Shown here: piece by piece, positions 22,540-34,170 of the stretch
Layout of the letters: each line of letters starts with the position of its first letter
Position numbering within the stretch: the stretch's first letter is position 1
From: Russula earlei
Lineage: Eukaryota; Basidiomycota; Agaricomycetes; Russulales; Russulaceae
Direction: 5' to 3'
DNA: 64,000 nt
Assembly: GCA_025769875.1 (NCBI GenBank)
Contig: JAGFNK010000189.1
Coordinates: forward strand, 27,765 to 91,764
Translations under genes and position numbers: made by a program
The notes under the pieces: generated by a model
The model's input: the letters and a program-made list of their open reading frames with translations, nothing else
The model's database searches: none
What the model was told of the DNA's origin: nothing

Positions 22540-24490
22540 CCCGTCCCTTCATCCGGTATTTCCCACTCGACAGCGCAGCTATCAACTTTGCTCGATCGCG
22601 CCTCCTCTTTACATGCTTCTGAACTCTCCGCATTCTCCACTCTACCGAAGGCGGCCGGTGGTTGTGCGTCGGATCGAGGTTTCTTGCGATTGCGAAATAT
22701 CCTCGCCGGGGGCACTTTGAGCGATCGGCTCAGTGCGCTTACTCTCATGGTTCAGGGTGCTCCCTTACATAACGTCCGCGCTCTGGAGGCATTGAAGAGC
22801 TCGACAGAAAGGGGACGAGGCGGTCTCGGTGCGTCACAAGAAACGGAGAAGGGTAAATGCAAGGGGGCGGGGAGAGAAGAGGCTTAAAGCTGCAAGAGTG
22901 ATTATGGACTGGTGGGTCGGAGGCGGTGCCCCGAACCGAAAGCTTAGGTGTGTATTTCGCCGATCTCTGTCATATATGTGCATTCAAATGCGTCGCGACG
23001 TAGGTACTTTCGGGACCAGCCACTACATCCAGATGTAACCGATCAGCTCCTAATTGTTTGGTACTTCGAGGATTGGTTGAAAAAGTACTTCTCCTATCTT
23101 CAGATACTTGAGGTATCACAAGAACCCCTCTTCTTTCTTCCCTGTTGCTAACCGTTCCTCAGGCCTTCTCCATGGATAATCTACCATATGTCCGTATGCA
23201 GTCACTTGCCTTGATAGCCACTCTACTTAGTTCTAATCCAGAGCAAGAGCAAAATTTGCTTCGCTTGCTAGTAAACAAGCTTGTACGCCGGCCTATTTCC
23301 TATCCGTGATTTCGTATGCTGACATGTTAACAACGCTAGGGCGATACAGAAAACGCCATCTGTGCCCGAACATCCCACTATCTCCTTCACGTCCTCCAGG
23401 AGCACCCAGCAATAATGGCGGTCATCATTCACGAAGCTACAACAATGATCATGCGACCGAGTCTGACGCCATCTCTAACTACGGCTTCCCATTCTGAACC
23501 GAATATGAACACCCGATTGTCGTCGGGGGGTCCGAAGTTCGCCAGAAAGCAGGAGCAGAACGGATGGCGAGCGCATGCACGCTATTATGCAACTATCACA
23601 TTCAACTAGATCGTCCTGTCTACATCCGAGGCTGACCGCACTTCGACACGCACATTGATGTTTATTTTCAGCTTTTCCTCGAGACTGTTAGCCAGGGGGA
23701 GCCGGATCGCTTGGTTACTACAGTGAAAGGACTTAAAGACAACTGAAGTGAGAAAATCCAGAGGAAGGCAGATGGGAACAGTAAAGAAGTACGCGGCTCG
23801 GCTGCGGAAGTACAAGACTCGAATGCAAGGCTACTTGGCGCGATTCTCACGGCTGTTAACTGCGCCTTGCCCTTTGCGCGCCTTGGGGTTGAACACGTGG
23901 AGTGGGTTCCTTCCTACTCTCACTGCCTTCACAGAGTTGAGCGACCCTTTAGATTCGATAACATATAGACACACACTTCCTTCTGGTGCATACTTCGACG
24001 TTCAACATCTCCCTGCGGGCCCTTACCTTGATTCAACAAATTGCGGCTTCATTTCCAGCTTCCTCCCCTATAGTTGCACGGTTTTACCGTGCGTTATACT
24101 TGAGCTTGTTTGACACACGCCTATACACCACTCGTAATCAAGCACTTTTCTTAAACTTACTATTCAAGAGTTTAAAGGCCGATTCACATCAAGCCCGAAC
24201 GGTGGCATCTGTGAAGCGAGTTTGTCAGGTCCTTGTGAGCGGGTTCGGTGGATCCGAGTTCGTGGCTGGTGGGCTGTGGCTGCTTGGCGAGGTGTGTTAT
24301 TAATGATTAGATGCAACAAGGTAACCCATTCCGTGGTCGAGTACGACCCCTACAAACGTGAGCCGCAATATGTACATGCGCAATCAACCGCTGTTTGGGG
24401 GTTGGTGGGTTTTTTTTTATTTATTTATTCATTTATTTTTAGTTCGGTCCTTACTATCATCCCCTGTGCACAACGGTCACAGTGGTGACA
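22540..24490 (+). pseudogene. Truncated Noc1/CEBPZ (Mak21) ribosome-biogenesis gene
   Basis: Fragment of the nucleolar CBF/Mak21-family protein that helps form 60S subunits. Seen: GGTLSDRLSALTLMVQGAPL, WWVGGGAPNRKLR, YFRDQPLHPDVTDQ, WYFEDWLKKYF, NPEQEQNLLRLLVNKL, AEVQDSNARLLGAILTAV, THTSTFNISLRALTLIQQ, FLNLLFKSLKAD, QVLVSGFGGSEFVAGGLWLL and YDPYKREPQYVHAQST, with short introns between. The N-terminus is missing: a MITE ends at 22535 just before the first homologous residues. The C-terminal half is missing: homology fades after 24,400-24,490 into unrelated AT-rich sequence. There is a +1 frame break near 22,870, where GREEA runs into TAA while KAARVIMDWW continues in the next frame. An essential gene in this state implies a second, intact copy elsewhere. 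Confidence 0.8.
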
Positions 24491-25010
24491 ATGATGATGC
24501 AAAGGAGGGTATGTGCCTGGACTCAACTGGTCTGAACCAGGTCAATTGACTGCAAATGACCATGTGTAACTGGTCACATGCAGTCCAGTCCAGTTTTTTG
24601 TAGATTTGGCAAACTAGTAGCTGGTCATGGTCTTGCTCATACCAAAAACATGGGAAAAACCAGACTTAACTGGACCTTGGAGCACTAGCAAGCTAGGGAG
24701 GGAGAAAGTCAACAAGAAGAAAAAAGGCACAAGTCCTCTTTCAATGTTGACAGCTTGCCAAGCTGTGTAGCAGTTGACTTGTTGATGTTAAGGCTGATTA
24801 GTCATCTGGGTGTGGTTCAACATTTCCAGCAGGTTCCTAGTGCCAAAGAGTCAGTCACATGAAATTGAGAATGGTCAGAGGCACAGGAGCAGGGCTGAAA
24901 TGTGTGACTGACTTAGAAGTGAGCAAGATATGAGTTAGGGAGCTTGGTGGCTTGGGGTAAATTCCACTTTTCATTTTGGGGTTGTGTCAGGTGAGGGGCT
25001 GGGGCAACGT
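24491..25010. other. AT-rich sequence, origin unclear
   Basis: Repeated CTGGTC/GACCAG words with short palindromes around 24,520-24,600. No coding signal. May be remains of an LTR, but no paired copy is in the window. Confidence 0.3.
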
Positions 25011-25022
25011 GAGAGAGCTGAC

Positions 25023-25660
25023 CTAGCAGAAGGAACTTCTGGGAAGTGGAATCCTGGACCGTCGAAAGAGCACGAGCACGAAGTTTCACCCCGAGCTGCA
25101 GTGTTTTCCTACACAGTAAAATTCAGATCGAGCACTGGAAGGGGAGGCAAGGGAAGGAGGGAGGAGTGTATACGTACCATGTCTTGCCGAGATCGGTCGA
25201 GTAGCTTACAAAGTCGACCGTTTCCTCGTCGTTGACAGCAACGATGATGCCGCCTTGATCGCCAAACTCGTACTTATGCGCCTCACGGCGGACCATTGTC
25301 CACGTCACGCCAGCGTCGGTGCTCAAGAACGTGTCGGACTCCTCGTACGGGCGGAGTATGGGGCCAATCGAGCCAACTCCCATGACGAACCCAGGAGCGG
25401 GGGAAGAGAAAATACGGCCAAAATTATGAGGGATCGTGACAGAGTGCAGGTGGAGGGAGCAATTTTCCGTGTCCGAGGGGTTGCAACTGATTCGGTGACC
25501 CTCACTATCTTCTGCAGGGGGGCGAAGAGGGGACCAGGAGCTCCCTGCACAGGGAGTATCAGCAAGGGTGCTTCCCGCGCAATACAGGTCAACATACCAT
25601 CGTCGAACGTGATCAGCGTTTTGAGCTGTTTCGGCGCATTACGCCCCTCCACATCCTGAG
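25023..25660 (-). pseudogene. Isolated fragment of a Vps10/sortilin sorting-receptor gene
   Basis: Minus-strand piece of a Vps10-domain gene, the Golgi receptor that sorts vacuolar hydrolases. Reading from 25660: an acceptor CAG then [15 protein letters not shown], a GT-AG intron, [75 protein letters not shown], a second intron (about 69 nt) and LGVKLRARALSTVQDSTSQK before a GT donor at 25022. Introns are kept and splice sites look valid, so it was copied or stranded as DNA, not by retrotransposition. About 200 of some 1,400 residues are present. Neither flank continues the gene. Called a fragment, not a working gene. Confidence 0.85.
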
Positions 25661-26695
25661 GGAGAAGAGAGAGAGACAGCATGTGTGTGTGTTGTGTGTG
25701 TGTCAACATGCATGGCCATGCTCTCCGGGATGCCAATCTGAGTTGGGGCCATTTTGGTCTTTTTGGACCATGCTGGTGGCAAAAGGTGTTGATGGTGCTG
25801 TGATGCCAGTGTTGGACAAATCTAATATTTTGGTGGCTGATGATGCTGAGGAAAGACTAAGGCTGCAATAGTGGTGACTGGTGAGAATAGGCTGATGATG
25901 CTGAGACAATGGGGGTGATGGTAACTGGGGCTACAATGCTGAGACTACTATGGACAGGGCTGAAGTGGAAAAGACTGATGGTGAACCAGAGGCACCAGTA
26001 AGCAGGGTAGAGACAACAGATGAAGTGGAAATGATGAGGAAAGAGACTGATGCACAGACAGGGATGGCAGCTGTGAGCATTACTGGGGCTGCAATGACAG
26101 GGGAAGTGGAAATGATGAGGAAAGAGACTGATGCACAGACAGGGATAGCAGCTGTGAGTGTTACTGGGGCTGCAATGACAGGGGAAGTGTAAACCAAGAT
26201 GTAGTGGTCATTGTCCTTGTAGAAGACTGAGGGTGCAGAGGTGGAGGTGGCAGTGACAGTGGGAAAGAAGGTGATGGGTGAGACAGTGGGGAGGAGCTCC
26301 TGTTGTTCTGGATGATGCATAGCTTTGACTCTGTGCATGTGATGTGCGGCCACACAAGCTCTGCAAGGCTGGGAACAACTGGTGCTCCCTCTGCTCCAGT
26401 GTTGGCAGTGCAGTGTGTGTGCAGCAGACCCATGCAGGATGGCACCTGGGTATACTCCTCAGAGGTGACCCTGGTGGAGAACACCTGCATGGCATTGATA
26501 GAAGCAGATGAATCATTTATGCTAATGATGAAGGCATCATGTATGGATGGCTTCCTGCCCAGGGCACAGATGTTTCTCCATTGTCATCAAGACCATGGCC
26601 CTTGCAGCACGAGCAGAACCACTGCATAACTTTGCACACCTTACTCATGATCACAGGCATTCTATGCCCCAATGGTGTCAGCGGTGTGTGGCACC
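25661..26695. other. Region between the Vps10 fragment and Copia-1, with an 81-bp tandem repeat
   Basis: Simple CA/GT-rich run at 25,680-25,705, then overlapping frames on both strands with no recognised family. The GCACC ending at 26695 is the target duplication of Copia-1, so sequence resumes at 32012. Confidence 0.4.
26022..26190 (+). repeat. 81-bp tandem repeat, two full copies and a stub
   Basis: GAAGTGG starts at 26022, 26103 and 26184, an exact 81-bp period. It keeps an open frame of 27-residue units (EVEMMRKETDAQTG). Confidence 0.8.
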
Positions 26696-26942
26696 TGTTG
26701 GACATGCAGCCACCTGGTGGCATGTGTATGGACAAAGCCAGACTGTACGTGTAGATATTTGAATCAGTTGTTGTTCATTTTTTCCCTCAGTCTTTCACAC
26801 ACAAGACTGAGGTCAGTACCACACTCTCTTACTTCTTTTCTAGAACTAATACTGTACATAGCAAAGCTTCCTTTAGGTTAGATCACTAACTAATACAGTC
26901 TTTCACACACAAGACTGAGCAAAGCTTCCTTTAGCTTCAACA
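26696..26942 (+). repeat. 5' LTR of Copia-1
   Basis: 247 bp, TGTTG...CAACA. Differs from the 3' LTR at about 13 sites, 12 of them transitions packed into the first 100 bp; the rest is nearly identical. Confidence 0.92.
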
Positions 26943-27015
26943 GATTATGAGACCTGACAGCTACTAATTACATCAACATCCCAAATAAAGCTATCTTTTC
27001 CCATAACAAAGCAGA

Positions 27016-28072
27016 ATGAGTACCTCACTGTCAGTTGCACAGCCTTCAACCATAAAAGGCATAAGTGCCCCCACAGCGGGAGCCACAGGAAGAAACAGAA
27101 GGGGCAGAATTCAATGACCCAACGCACCTACCCTTGAAGATGGCGAAGTCGAGTATGCTCAATGGAAAGGAGTTATGGAAGCTATCTTCCTAGCTACGGG
27201 ACTGTTGGATATAGTAAAAGGAACTGAAAACAAACCAGATGAAAATGTAGACCCTGTCAGCGCCACAGATTGGACGTCAGGGATCGCGACGCCCACGCCC
27301 AAATCTTCATAACAGTCTGAGGGCACGCCCTCACCATAATACTTGGAATGGTGAACTCCAAAGAATGCTGGGACATTCTCGCTGAATGCTTCCAAGGAAT
27401 GGGTGAGCATCAGGCCACCCAACTATTGGGTGACCTGTTCCTAAAACCATTAACGGACACAGAACCAATGGCTCCCCAACTCATGCACAACGTACTAACT
27501 GTGCAAATGCTTGCGACAATCAGATTCCTAATAAATCTGAAAGTCCTGGCTTTCATGATGATCTTAGCGCTCCCGAAGACAATGCACACATCTAAGAAGA
27601 TCCTTTGTTCCACCCCTCTCGACAAGCTAAACACTACATACATATTGAGTCAAATCCTTATCGACAAGTGGGACACGATCCATGAGTCGGGCAATACTAC
27701 CACACTCTATTTTGCCAAAGCATCAAATAAAGGAAAGGAAAAGAAAAAAGATAAGGACAAGAAAAAGTGCACACATTGCAAACTAAAAGGCCATGAAATA
27801 ACGGAATGTTGGAAACTCCATGGGAAGCCAAATGAAAAGGCAAAAATTGTGACTGTTAACGATAGTGCGCCTGGGACACTGAGGTCCCAACCAGCACAAA
27901 TCACTAGCGCTGCAATTGCCAATGCTCCCATTCATGACAACACTATCTGTTTATACCATGCATCTGGGGGTGACTCTGAACCAACCACTGTCCTCATGCT
28001 TAAGACCCAGGACCTCTGGGAAGCTAACCTTTCAAATGACTGGATCATAGACTCTGGGGCATTGTGCATCAT
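27016..28072 (+). pseudogene. Copia-1 gag and start of protease
   Basis: Capsid/nucleocapsid part of the polyprotein. The N-terminal part is broken (a frame with EYAQWKGVMEAIFLATGLLD near 27,135, then stops). An open stretch from 27,348 carries the zinc knuckle CTHCKLKGHEITECW and ends at the protease motif WIIDSGA, where the solo LTR is inserted. Confidence 0.8.
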
Positions 28073-28592
28073 TGTTACCGAGTGGGTTGGGGTCCGGAAG
28101 ATGCCGGAACACCTGAACTATGGACTGCACTGTTTGCATTATGCAAGATGTACTGAAGAAGCAATGAATAGCATTGCTTCTGTCCCAGATGTTCCTGTAC
28201 CGCCACGTACGTCGATTCCTTGATTGGGGAAGCACTTAATGCTTCCAGCACCGAGATCGTTTACATAGAAGCAACCTTGCTTCTATGAGCCGCCTTTTGC
28301 TTCTATAGCACCAACCAGTACTACAGTAGCACGAACCTTATCCCTGTAGGGCTATATAAAGCCCCCAGTAGAAACAGTTGAGCCTTAAGCTCGACTTAGT
28401 TTGCCAATCCCAAACAGTTGACTCCTACCCCGTCTGCAGAGCCCCTCTCATCTTGTTGACATACTCTAGAAGGATCTAACACTCCTTCTCCTCCACGAGT
28501 ATTGCTTGCTTGACTCAAGCATATCTGCATTGGTAGGACGCGTTTATAGACGCGACCATTGATCTTATTTAAGGCACTTTGGAGCCTTAACA
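28073..28592. mobile_element. Solo LTR inserted in the Copia-1 protease
   Basis: 520 bp, TGTTA...TAACA, flanked by a perfect 5-bp duplication ATCAT (28068-28072 and 28593-28597). Removing the insert and one duplication leaves the DSGA codons in frame with MTSHHEWF. It holds a TATA box (GCTATATAAA at 28351), as an LTR promoter should. No internal coding sequence, hence a solo LTR left by recombination; its parent family is not otherwise in the window. Confidence 0.88.
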
Positions 28593-29765
28593 ATCATGAC
28601 CTCACACCATGAATGGTTCAGTCAATACACTGTACTTTCACACCCCATACAAGTCATTCTTGGGGACAACAGCTCCATCCCTGCAATTGGCATTGGCCAG
28701 GTTGAAGTCCAAATGTGTGCCAATGGCACGTGGACCACAGCACTGTTCCGAGATGTCCTGCACGTTCCGGACTTAAACGGAAACCTGCTCTCAGTTTCAC
28801 ACCTAGCATGGCATGGAGTGCAAGTCCGTTTTGAAGGGCAAACATGTGGTATTTATGACCAAAACCAACTAGTCTGTGAGGGGTCCTTACATGGCACATT
28901 GTATGTCATGTCCATTAAATCCCCCAAATCTGAGTCCATGTGCATAGCCATGCTGGACTGTTTCCCTGTGGAAGGCAAACAACTACACAAGTTTGCCCTC
29001 ACTGCTCGCACTACCTCCTCCAAGGCCTCACTGGACCTTTGGCACCATTGTCTTGGTCATTTAGACCCTAACATGATAAACTGAATGCTAAAAAGAGGCA
29101 TGGTGAAAGGAATGGAGATTGTGGGCAAAGGACTCACCACTGTGAAATGTATCCCTTGCCTCAAAGGGAAGCAAACCTGGGATGAAATTTTGAAGATGAC
29201 CAGCACACGTGCTGACATTGTGCTCGGCTGCATCTTCTCGGACATTTGTGGAAAGATGCCCACTCAAACTTGCCAAGGTTTTGAATACTTCATCACTTGG
29301 ACAGATGATATGTCTAGGAAAGTGTTCGTCGGAGGACTAAAGTACAAGTCCGATGCTCTAGTGCACCTCCAGGCATTCACCGTGCATGCAGAAGTCAAAA
29401 CCAGGCGATGCCTAAAGATCCTTTGCTTGGACGGAGGGGGCGATTATACTGGAGGGGAATCTCAATCATACCTAACCCAGAAAGGCATTCAGCTAGAACT
29501 CACCACCCCGGACACACTGGAACACAATGGCATTGCAGAACGCATGAACCAGACCCTACTTGATGAGGTCCAGGCAATGCTTATCAACGCCGACCTTCCA
29601 GAGTCGTTCTGGATCGATGTGCTCAAAATATGTGGCCCTCATTCACAACATCATGCCAACTCATGCACTCGACAACATGACCCCAGAAGAGGCATGGAGT
29701 GGGAACAAACCAAATGTCTCCTGACTCTGTGTTTCTGGCACACAAGCCTTTGTCCACATCCCTAA
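28593..29765 (+). pseudogene. Copia-1 rest of protease, GAG-pre-integrase and integrase core
   Basis: MTSHHEWFSQY continues the protease; HHCLGHLDPNMIN is the pre-integrase zinc region, ending in an in-frame stop at 29082-29084. The integrase catalytic triad is visible as FSDICG, LCLDGGGDYTGG and HNGIAERMNQTL. A frame break near 29,640 precedes the C-terminal part. Confidence 0.82.
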
Positions 29766-31752
29766 GGACAAACACACCAAACTTGAGGCTAGGTCACTGG
29801 TGTGTACATTCCTTGGATATGCGCACCAACAGAAGGCCTATAAATTAGTCCACCACCCTACCCATCGCATCCTGGAGTCCTGCGACATTGTATTTGATGA
29901 AGGGGGCCCCACACCACACATCAAGCATGTCACTCTCAAACACGACAACACAGACAAAAGCATTGACGATATCGAGGGAGACAATAGCGATCCAGAGGGG
30001 GTGCAAGACGCAGAACTGGTCTCCAATGCCAAACTGCAGGGCGCTGAGGAGGATGAACCCCCACAACCTGCCATCAGGTGATCCACCCATATCACACGCA
30101 TGCCCACATGCGACGATGACCCTAAATTCAGTGCCACAACTTATGGACAGCGAAAGCGATGAAATGAACAAGGAAACTTGGCCCATACTGACATGGCCAC
30201 AGACCCAAAATCATATGCTGAAGCCATGTCCCGTGCTGATGTGGCAGAATGGGAACTCGTGTGCGAAGATGAAAGATGCACCTTTGAAAATATGGGTGTC
30301 TTTGAAATTGTCCCACGCCCAAAAAATCAAAAAGTAGTGGGCAGTAAATGGGTTTTCAAAATTAAATGAGGCCCAGATGGAAACATACTAAAATATAAAG
30401 CTCGCCTCATTGCACAGGGCTTCACTCAAATCAAAGGCATTGACTTTGATGAGACGTTTGCGCCTGTAGCCAAAATGGCATCCTTACATGCGATCCTTGC
30501 CATTGCCACAGAAAATGATCTGGAGGTTCACCAGATGGATGTCAAATCAGCCTATCTAAATGGTGAACTGAAAGATGAAATATACATGGAACCACCCCCT
30601 GGATTCCATGTACCCAACAGCATGGCACTCCGCTTGCTAAAGGCCATATATAGCACCAAGCAAGGAGGACACATCTGGTATGAGAATATCAGAGTGATGC
30701 TTGCCCACATGGGGTACACCCACATGGATGCAGACCATGTGGTCTTCATCCGAGAAACCCCAGGGAACTTATCATTTATAGCTCTCTATGTTGACGACAT
30801 TACTATGGCATCTGAAAGCCTAACTGTAATCAAGTCAGACAAAAAGGAACTAAAAAAACACTATGAGATGATGGACCTAGGTAACATTACCTGGATCCTA
30901 GGCATCCATGTCATGCGCAATCACCAGGAAGGCTGGATTGCGCTCTCCCAAGAGAAATATGTTGAGGAAATGTTGGAGCGCTTTGGGAAAGCAAATGTCA
31001 AACCTGTGAGCACCCCAACACTTGCAAATGAACACCTATTAGAGGTGCACTCACCCGAGGTGGACATCAAGTCCTATCAATGTGTGGTCGGTGCAATAAT
31101 GTACCTCATGCTGGGAACACGACCTGACCTCATGTACACCGTCGCCGCACTTGGACGGCATGCCTCTTGCCCAGGAAATGAGCACCATCATGCACTTGAA
31201 CGCATGATCCAGTATATCTGGGGAACAAGCGATCACTGCCTCATTTTCCAACGTGGACACAATACTCAGTTGACCTTGACTGGATATGTTGATGTGGACT
31301 GGGCCAGTGATGTGAACAATAGGAAGTCGACCTCGGGATTTGTCTTCATGTTGGCAGAAGGGGCCATAAGCTGGAGTTCTAAGAAACAAATGTCAGTGGC
31401 TCTCTTGAGCATGGAGGTGGAGTATATCGCAGCCATGCATGCGGCGAAGGAAGCCATATGGCTGAGACGGCTACTCACTGAACTGGGACAAGACCTCCAT
31501 CTCCCCACCACTCTCCACATTGATAACCAATCTGCCATGGCCATTGCCAAAGACCCAGATTTCCATGATCACACCAAGCACATTGAGGTGCGACACCACT
31601 TCCTGTGCCAAAAGGTTGATGCACGAGAGATTGATCTTGCATACACCCCAACTGAGGACCAAGTTGCTGATGTCTTGACAAAGGGACTCAGCAGGGAGAA
31701 ACACAAGCATTTCATGAAGGAAATGGGAGTGAACACACACCACCAGAGCTGA
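29764..31752 (+). pseudogene. Copia-1 integrase C-terminus, reverse transcriptase and RNase H
   Basis: FLGYAHQQKAYKLV is the end of integrase. RT begins near WVFKIK, has an in-frame TGA at 30367, then runs open from 30475 to 31752: QMDVKSAYLNGELKDEIYME, catalytic YVDDI, TRPDLMY and RNase H motifs DVDWASD and ADVLTKG. The 425-codon open part is well preserved; upstream stops prevent a complete polyprotein. Confidence 0.87.
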
Positions 31753-31759
31753 GGGGGCA

Positions 31760-32006
31760 TGTTGGACGTGCAGCCACCCAGTGGCATGTGTACAGACGAA
31801 GCCAGACTGTATGTGTAAATATTTGAATTAGTTGTCATTCGTTTTTTCCCTCAGTCTTTCACACACAAGACTGAGGTCAGTACCACACTCTCTTACTTCT
31901 TTTCTAGAACTAATACTGTACATAGCAAAGCTTCCTTTAGGTTAGATCACTAACTAATACAGTCTTTCACACACAAGACTGAGCAAAGCTTCCTTTAGCT
32001 TCATCA
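31760..32006 (+). repeat. 3' LTR of Copia-1
   Basis: 247 bp, preceded by the polypurine tract and followed by the GCACC duplication. Confidence 0.92.
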
Positions 32007-32011
32007 GCACC

Positions 32012-33518
32012 TTGTTGCTGAGTGTGACCTGCTCATCAGATAAGGAAGCACTGGATGTGACCAGCAGTCTGACAGTTTGCATGAAGATTACTTTCATGAG
32101 ATGGCATCTCTGGATCATGTGCTGAGCTATGACCAGGGTGGGCTTTGATGGTGCATGTGAGGGCTGAACCATAATGCTCAGGCCCCATTTACCAACCAAG
32201 AACTCCTGAATCTTGAACTTGAACTTGGATTTTGGTATTTTCCAGGGGTGACAGGATTCACAGGTATGATGAAAGGGGCAGATAACTAATACTGTATGAG
32301 TTTCTTTAATTATAATAATGAGCTCTTTTCCTGATTTGCAAATTCTCTTGTTGTGATTGCATATTTGTGTGTGTGAAGCAACACATGATTTATAAGAAAA
32401 GATTTTCTGCAGTCTTTTCATGTTGGTCAGATGGCAATGCAGAGAGCATAGTTGTGTGGGTTTGTTGTACATAAATACATGAAATTCTGTGCTAGTCAAC
32501 ACGCACCCTTCAAATTTTCACATATTGCTCCCACATGTCACCAGCAATTCTGTCTTGCCTGTGATTTGCTTGCTCCCTCTCACACTGTGTCACTGGGCCT
32601 TCAGCAAGTTGACCAGCCTCCTCCTCATCTTGAGAGCCCATGTGGAGCTCAGCCACATCATCAAAGGCAGAGATCTCCCTAGGATCATACTCATGAATAA
32701 AATTGTGCAGTGCTGCAAATGCAGCTGGGATGTGTGTCTGAATTGACATGTTGTAGTTAAGGGGATAATTGAGTAATTGGAACCATTGCTTGAGGATTCC
32801 AAAGATGCATTCTACAACAGAGTGAGCTTACTGTAAGCATGACACAGATTGAACAACTTCTCATGTGTGTGTGGCCTGGGACAAATGTCAGTGAGAAAAC
32901 TTGGGAGACAAGAAACATCACCTTGTGTTAGCGTGACCCCATTTGGCTAGATGGTACTGTACACCTTGATAAGGGGTGAGAAGTGCATCTGATGAGGCAA
33001 AGCCTCCATTGCCAAGATAATACTTCCCCTTGGGATGAAAAAATCAGAAAGTTGTGCATCAAGGAAGAGTGTCATGTCAGCAGTGGAACCCTCCCAACCA
33101 GTCAGGAGATAGGTGAAGCGGAGGTTGAAAGAACATGCCACAAGGCAGTTCTGTGTGATTACCCCTTTGCAGTTCCTTGCCATGTTGTGCTTGTCAGCAG
33201 TGGTAGAACACTTGATATGTGTGCCATTGACAGCACCTAGGGTATCCTTGAGAAATGGATAGAACTTGGGGTTACTTTGGATAAATGGGTGAAGGGGCAA
33301 ATTGGCATCAGGGAGCCGCATGAATGTGGTATAGAAGGGGGGGCTTGTGAGAACTCCAAAATGTTTTTCAAAATACCTAACTGCCTGTTGGAAGACACAT
33401 GAAGAAACCCAAGTGATATGTACTTTGAAATGGTGTGGGATGACTGCTGAAAACACTCTCTGACATGAGTTGATGACAGCCCTGTAACAGCAGTATAGAG
33501 GAAGATGGCAATTTGTTC
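32012..33518 (-). mobile_element. PIF/Harbinger DNA transposon relic (left part)
   Basis: A terminal-repeat-like sequence GGCCCCATTTACCAACC at 32181 matches the ends of the MITE at 52197-52749. The transposase follows on the minus strand. The element is cut at 33518 by the inverted-repeat element; its N-terminal coding part probably resumes beyond 38334. Confidence 0.7.
32510..33518 (-). pseudogene. Harbinger (DDE_Tnp_4) transposase, decayed
   Basis: Seen on the minus strand: EQIAIFLYTAVTGLS at the upstream edge, TSPPFYTTFMRLPD, LGAVNGTHIKCS, GVITQNCLVACSFNLRFTYL, GWEGSTADMTLFLDAQL and the C-terminal AALHNFIHEYDPREI and RDRIAGDMWEQY. The first catalytic Asp (normally in D-GTHI) is replaced by Asn, and the second catalytic block reads LAMEALP instead of LADAGFP, so it is inactive. 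Several frame changes. Gene order and motifs fit Harbinger transposases of basidiomycetes. Confidence 0.82.
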
Positions 33519-33544
33519 TTATTGTCATTTTCATGTGACCTTGC

Positions 33545-34170
33545 ACTTGCCATTTTTGGATGTCATTTCGAGTGCAAAATTAAAACTGCTATATCTCAAC
33601 AGTTTCTCAACAGATTGCCTTGAAACTTTGACAGTAGAACCTTATATACTGTATCTAGGTGCAGCTAAAATATGGGAGCCTAACATTTAGTTCTTGAAAT
33701 GTCGATTTTCGGGTGCTGACATGAGTGTAAAACTTTGAACTGCCATATCTCAACTGTTTCTGAATCAATTGACTTGGAACTTCGACAGTGGGATCTCATG
33801 TACTGTATCTAGGTGCAGCCCAAGAGTTGGGGTCTAATTCTTTGTTCTTGAAGTTTCGATTTTTGGGTGCAATCTGAGTGTGAAATTTCGAACTGCCATA
33901 TCTCAACCATTTCTCAATGGATTGCCTTGAAACTTGGACAGTGGGATCTCATATAATGTGTCTAGGTGCAGCCAAAGAGTTGGTGTCTAATCATCAGTTC
34001 TTGAAGTTTCAATTTTTGGGTGCCATCTGCATGCGATTTTTCGAACTGTCATATCTCAACCATTTCTTGATGGATTGCCTTGAAACTTGGACAGTAGAAC
34101 CTCATGTACTGTATCCAGAGGCAGCCAAATAATTGGTTTCACTCATTGAATTTTCACATTTTGGGGTGCT
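33545..34170 (+). repeat. Tandem array, four units of about 153 bp (left arm)
   Basis: The anchor ATATCTCAAC occurs at 33591, 33745, 33898 and 34051. Units are diverged from each other. Confidence 0.85.

Larger units (their letters stand above)
26696..32006 (+). mobile_element. Copia-1: full-length, degraded Ty1/Copia retrotransposon
   Basis: 5,311 bp, bounded by two 247-bp LTRs and a perfect 5-bp target duplication (GCACC at 26691-26695 and 32007-32011). Gene order gag, protease, integrase, RT, RNase H is Copia-type. It is interrupted by a solo LTR at 28073-28592 and carries several stops and frame breaks, so it is not autonomous. A purine-rich tract (GAGGGGG) immediately precedes the 3' LTR. 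Confidence 0.93.

Noticed and set aside
26303..26629. Plus-strand frame of 108 codons with many cysteines
   Set aside because: Competes with equally long minus-strand frames, has no recognisable family and ends near the Copia-1 insertion site.
33917..34132. Repeat-protein gene in the 153-bp units (MDCLETWTVEPH-like)
   Set aside because: Open over only two of four units; the others contain stops, and the mirrored array shows no better frame.
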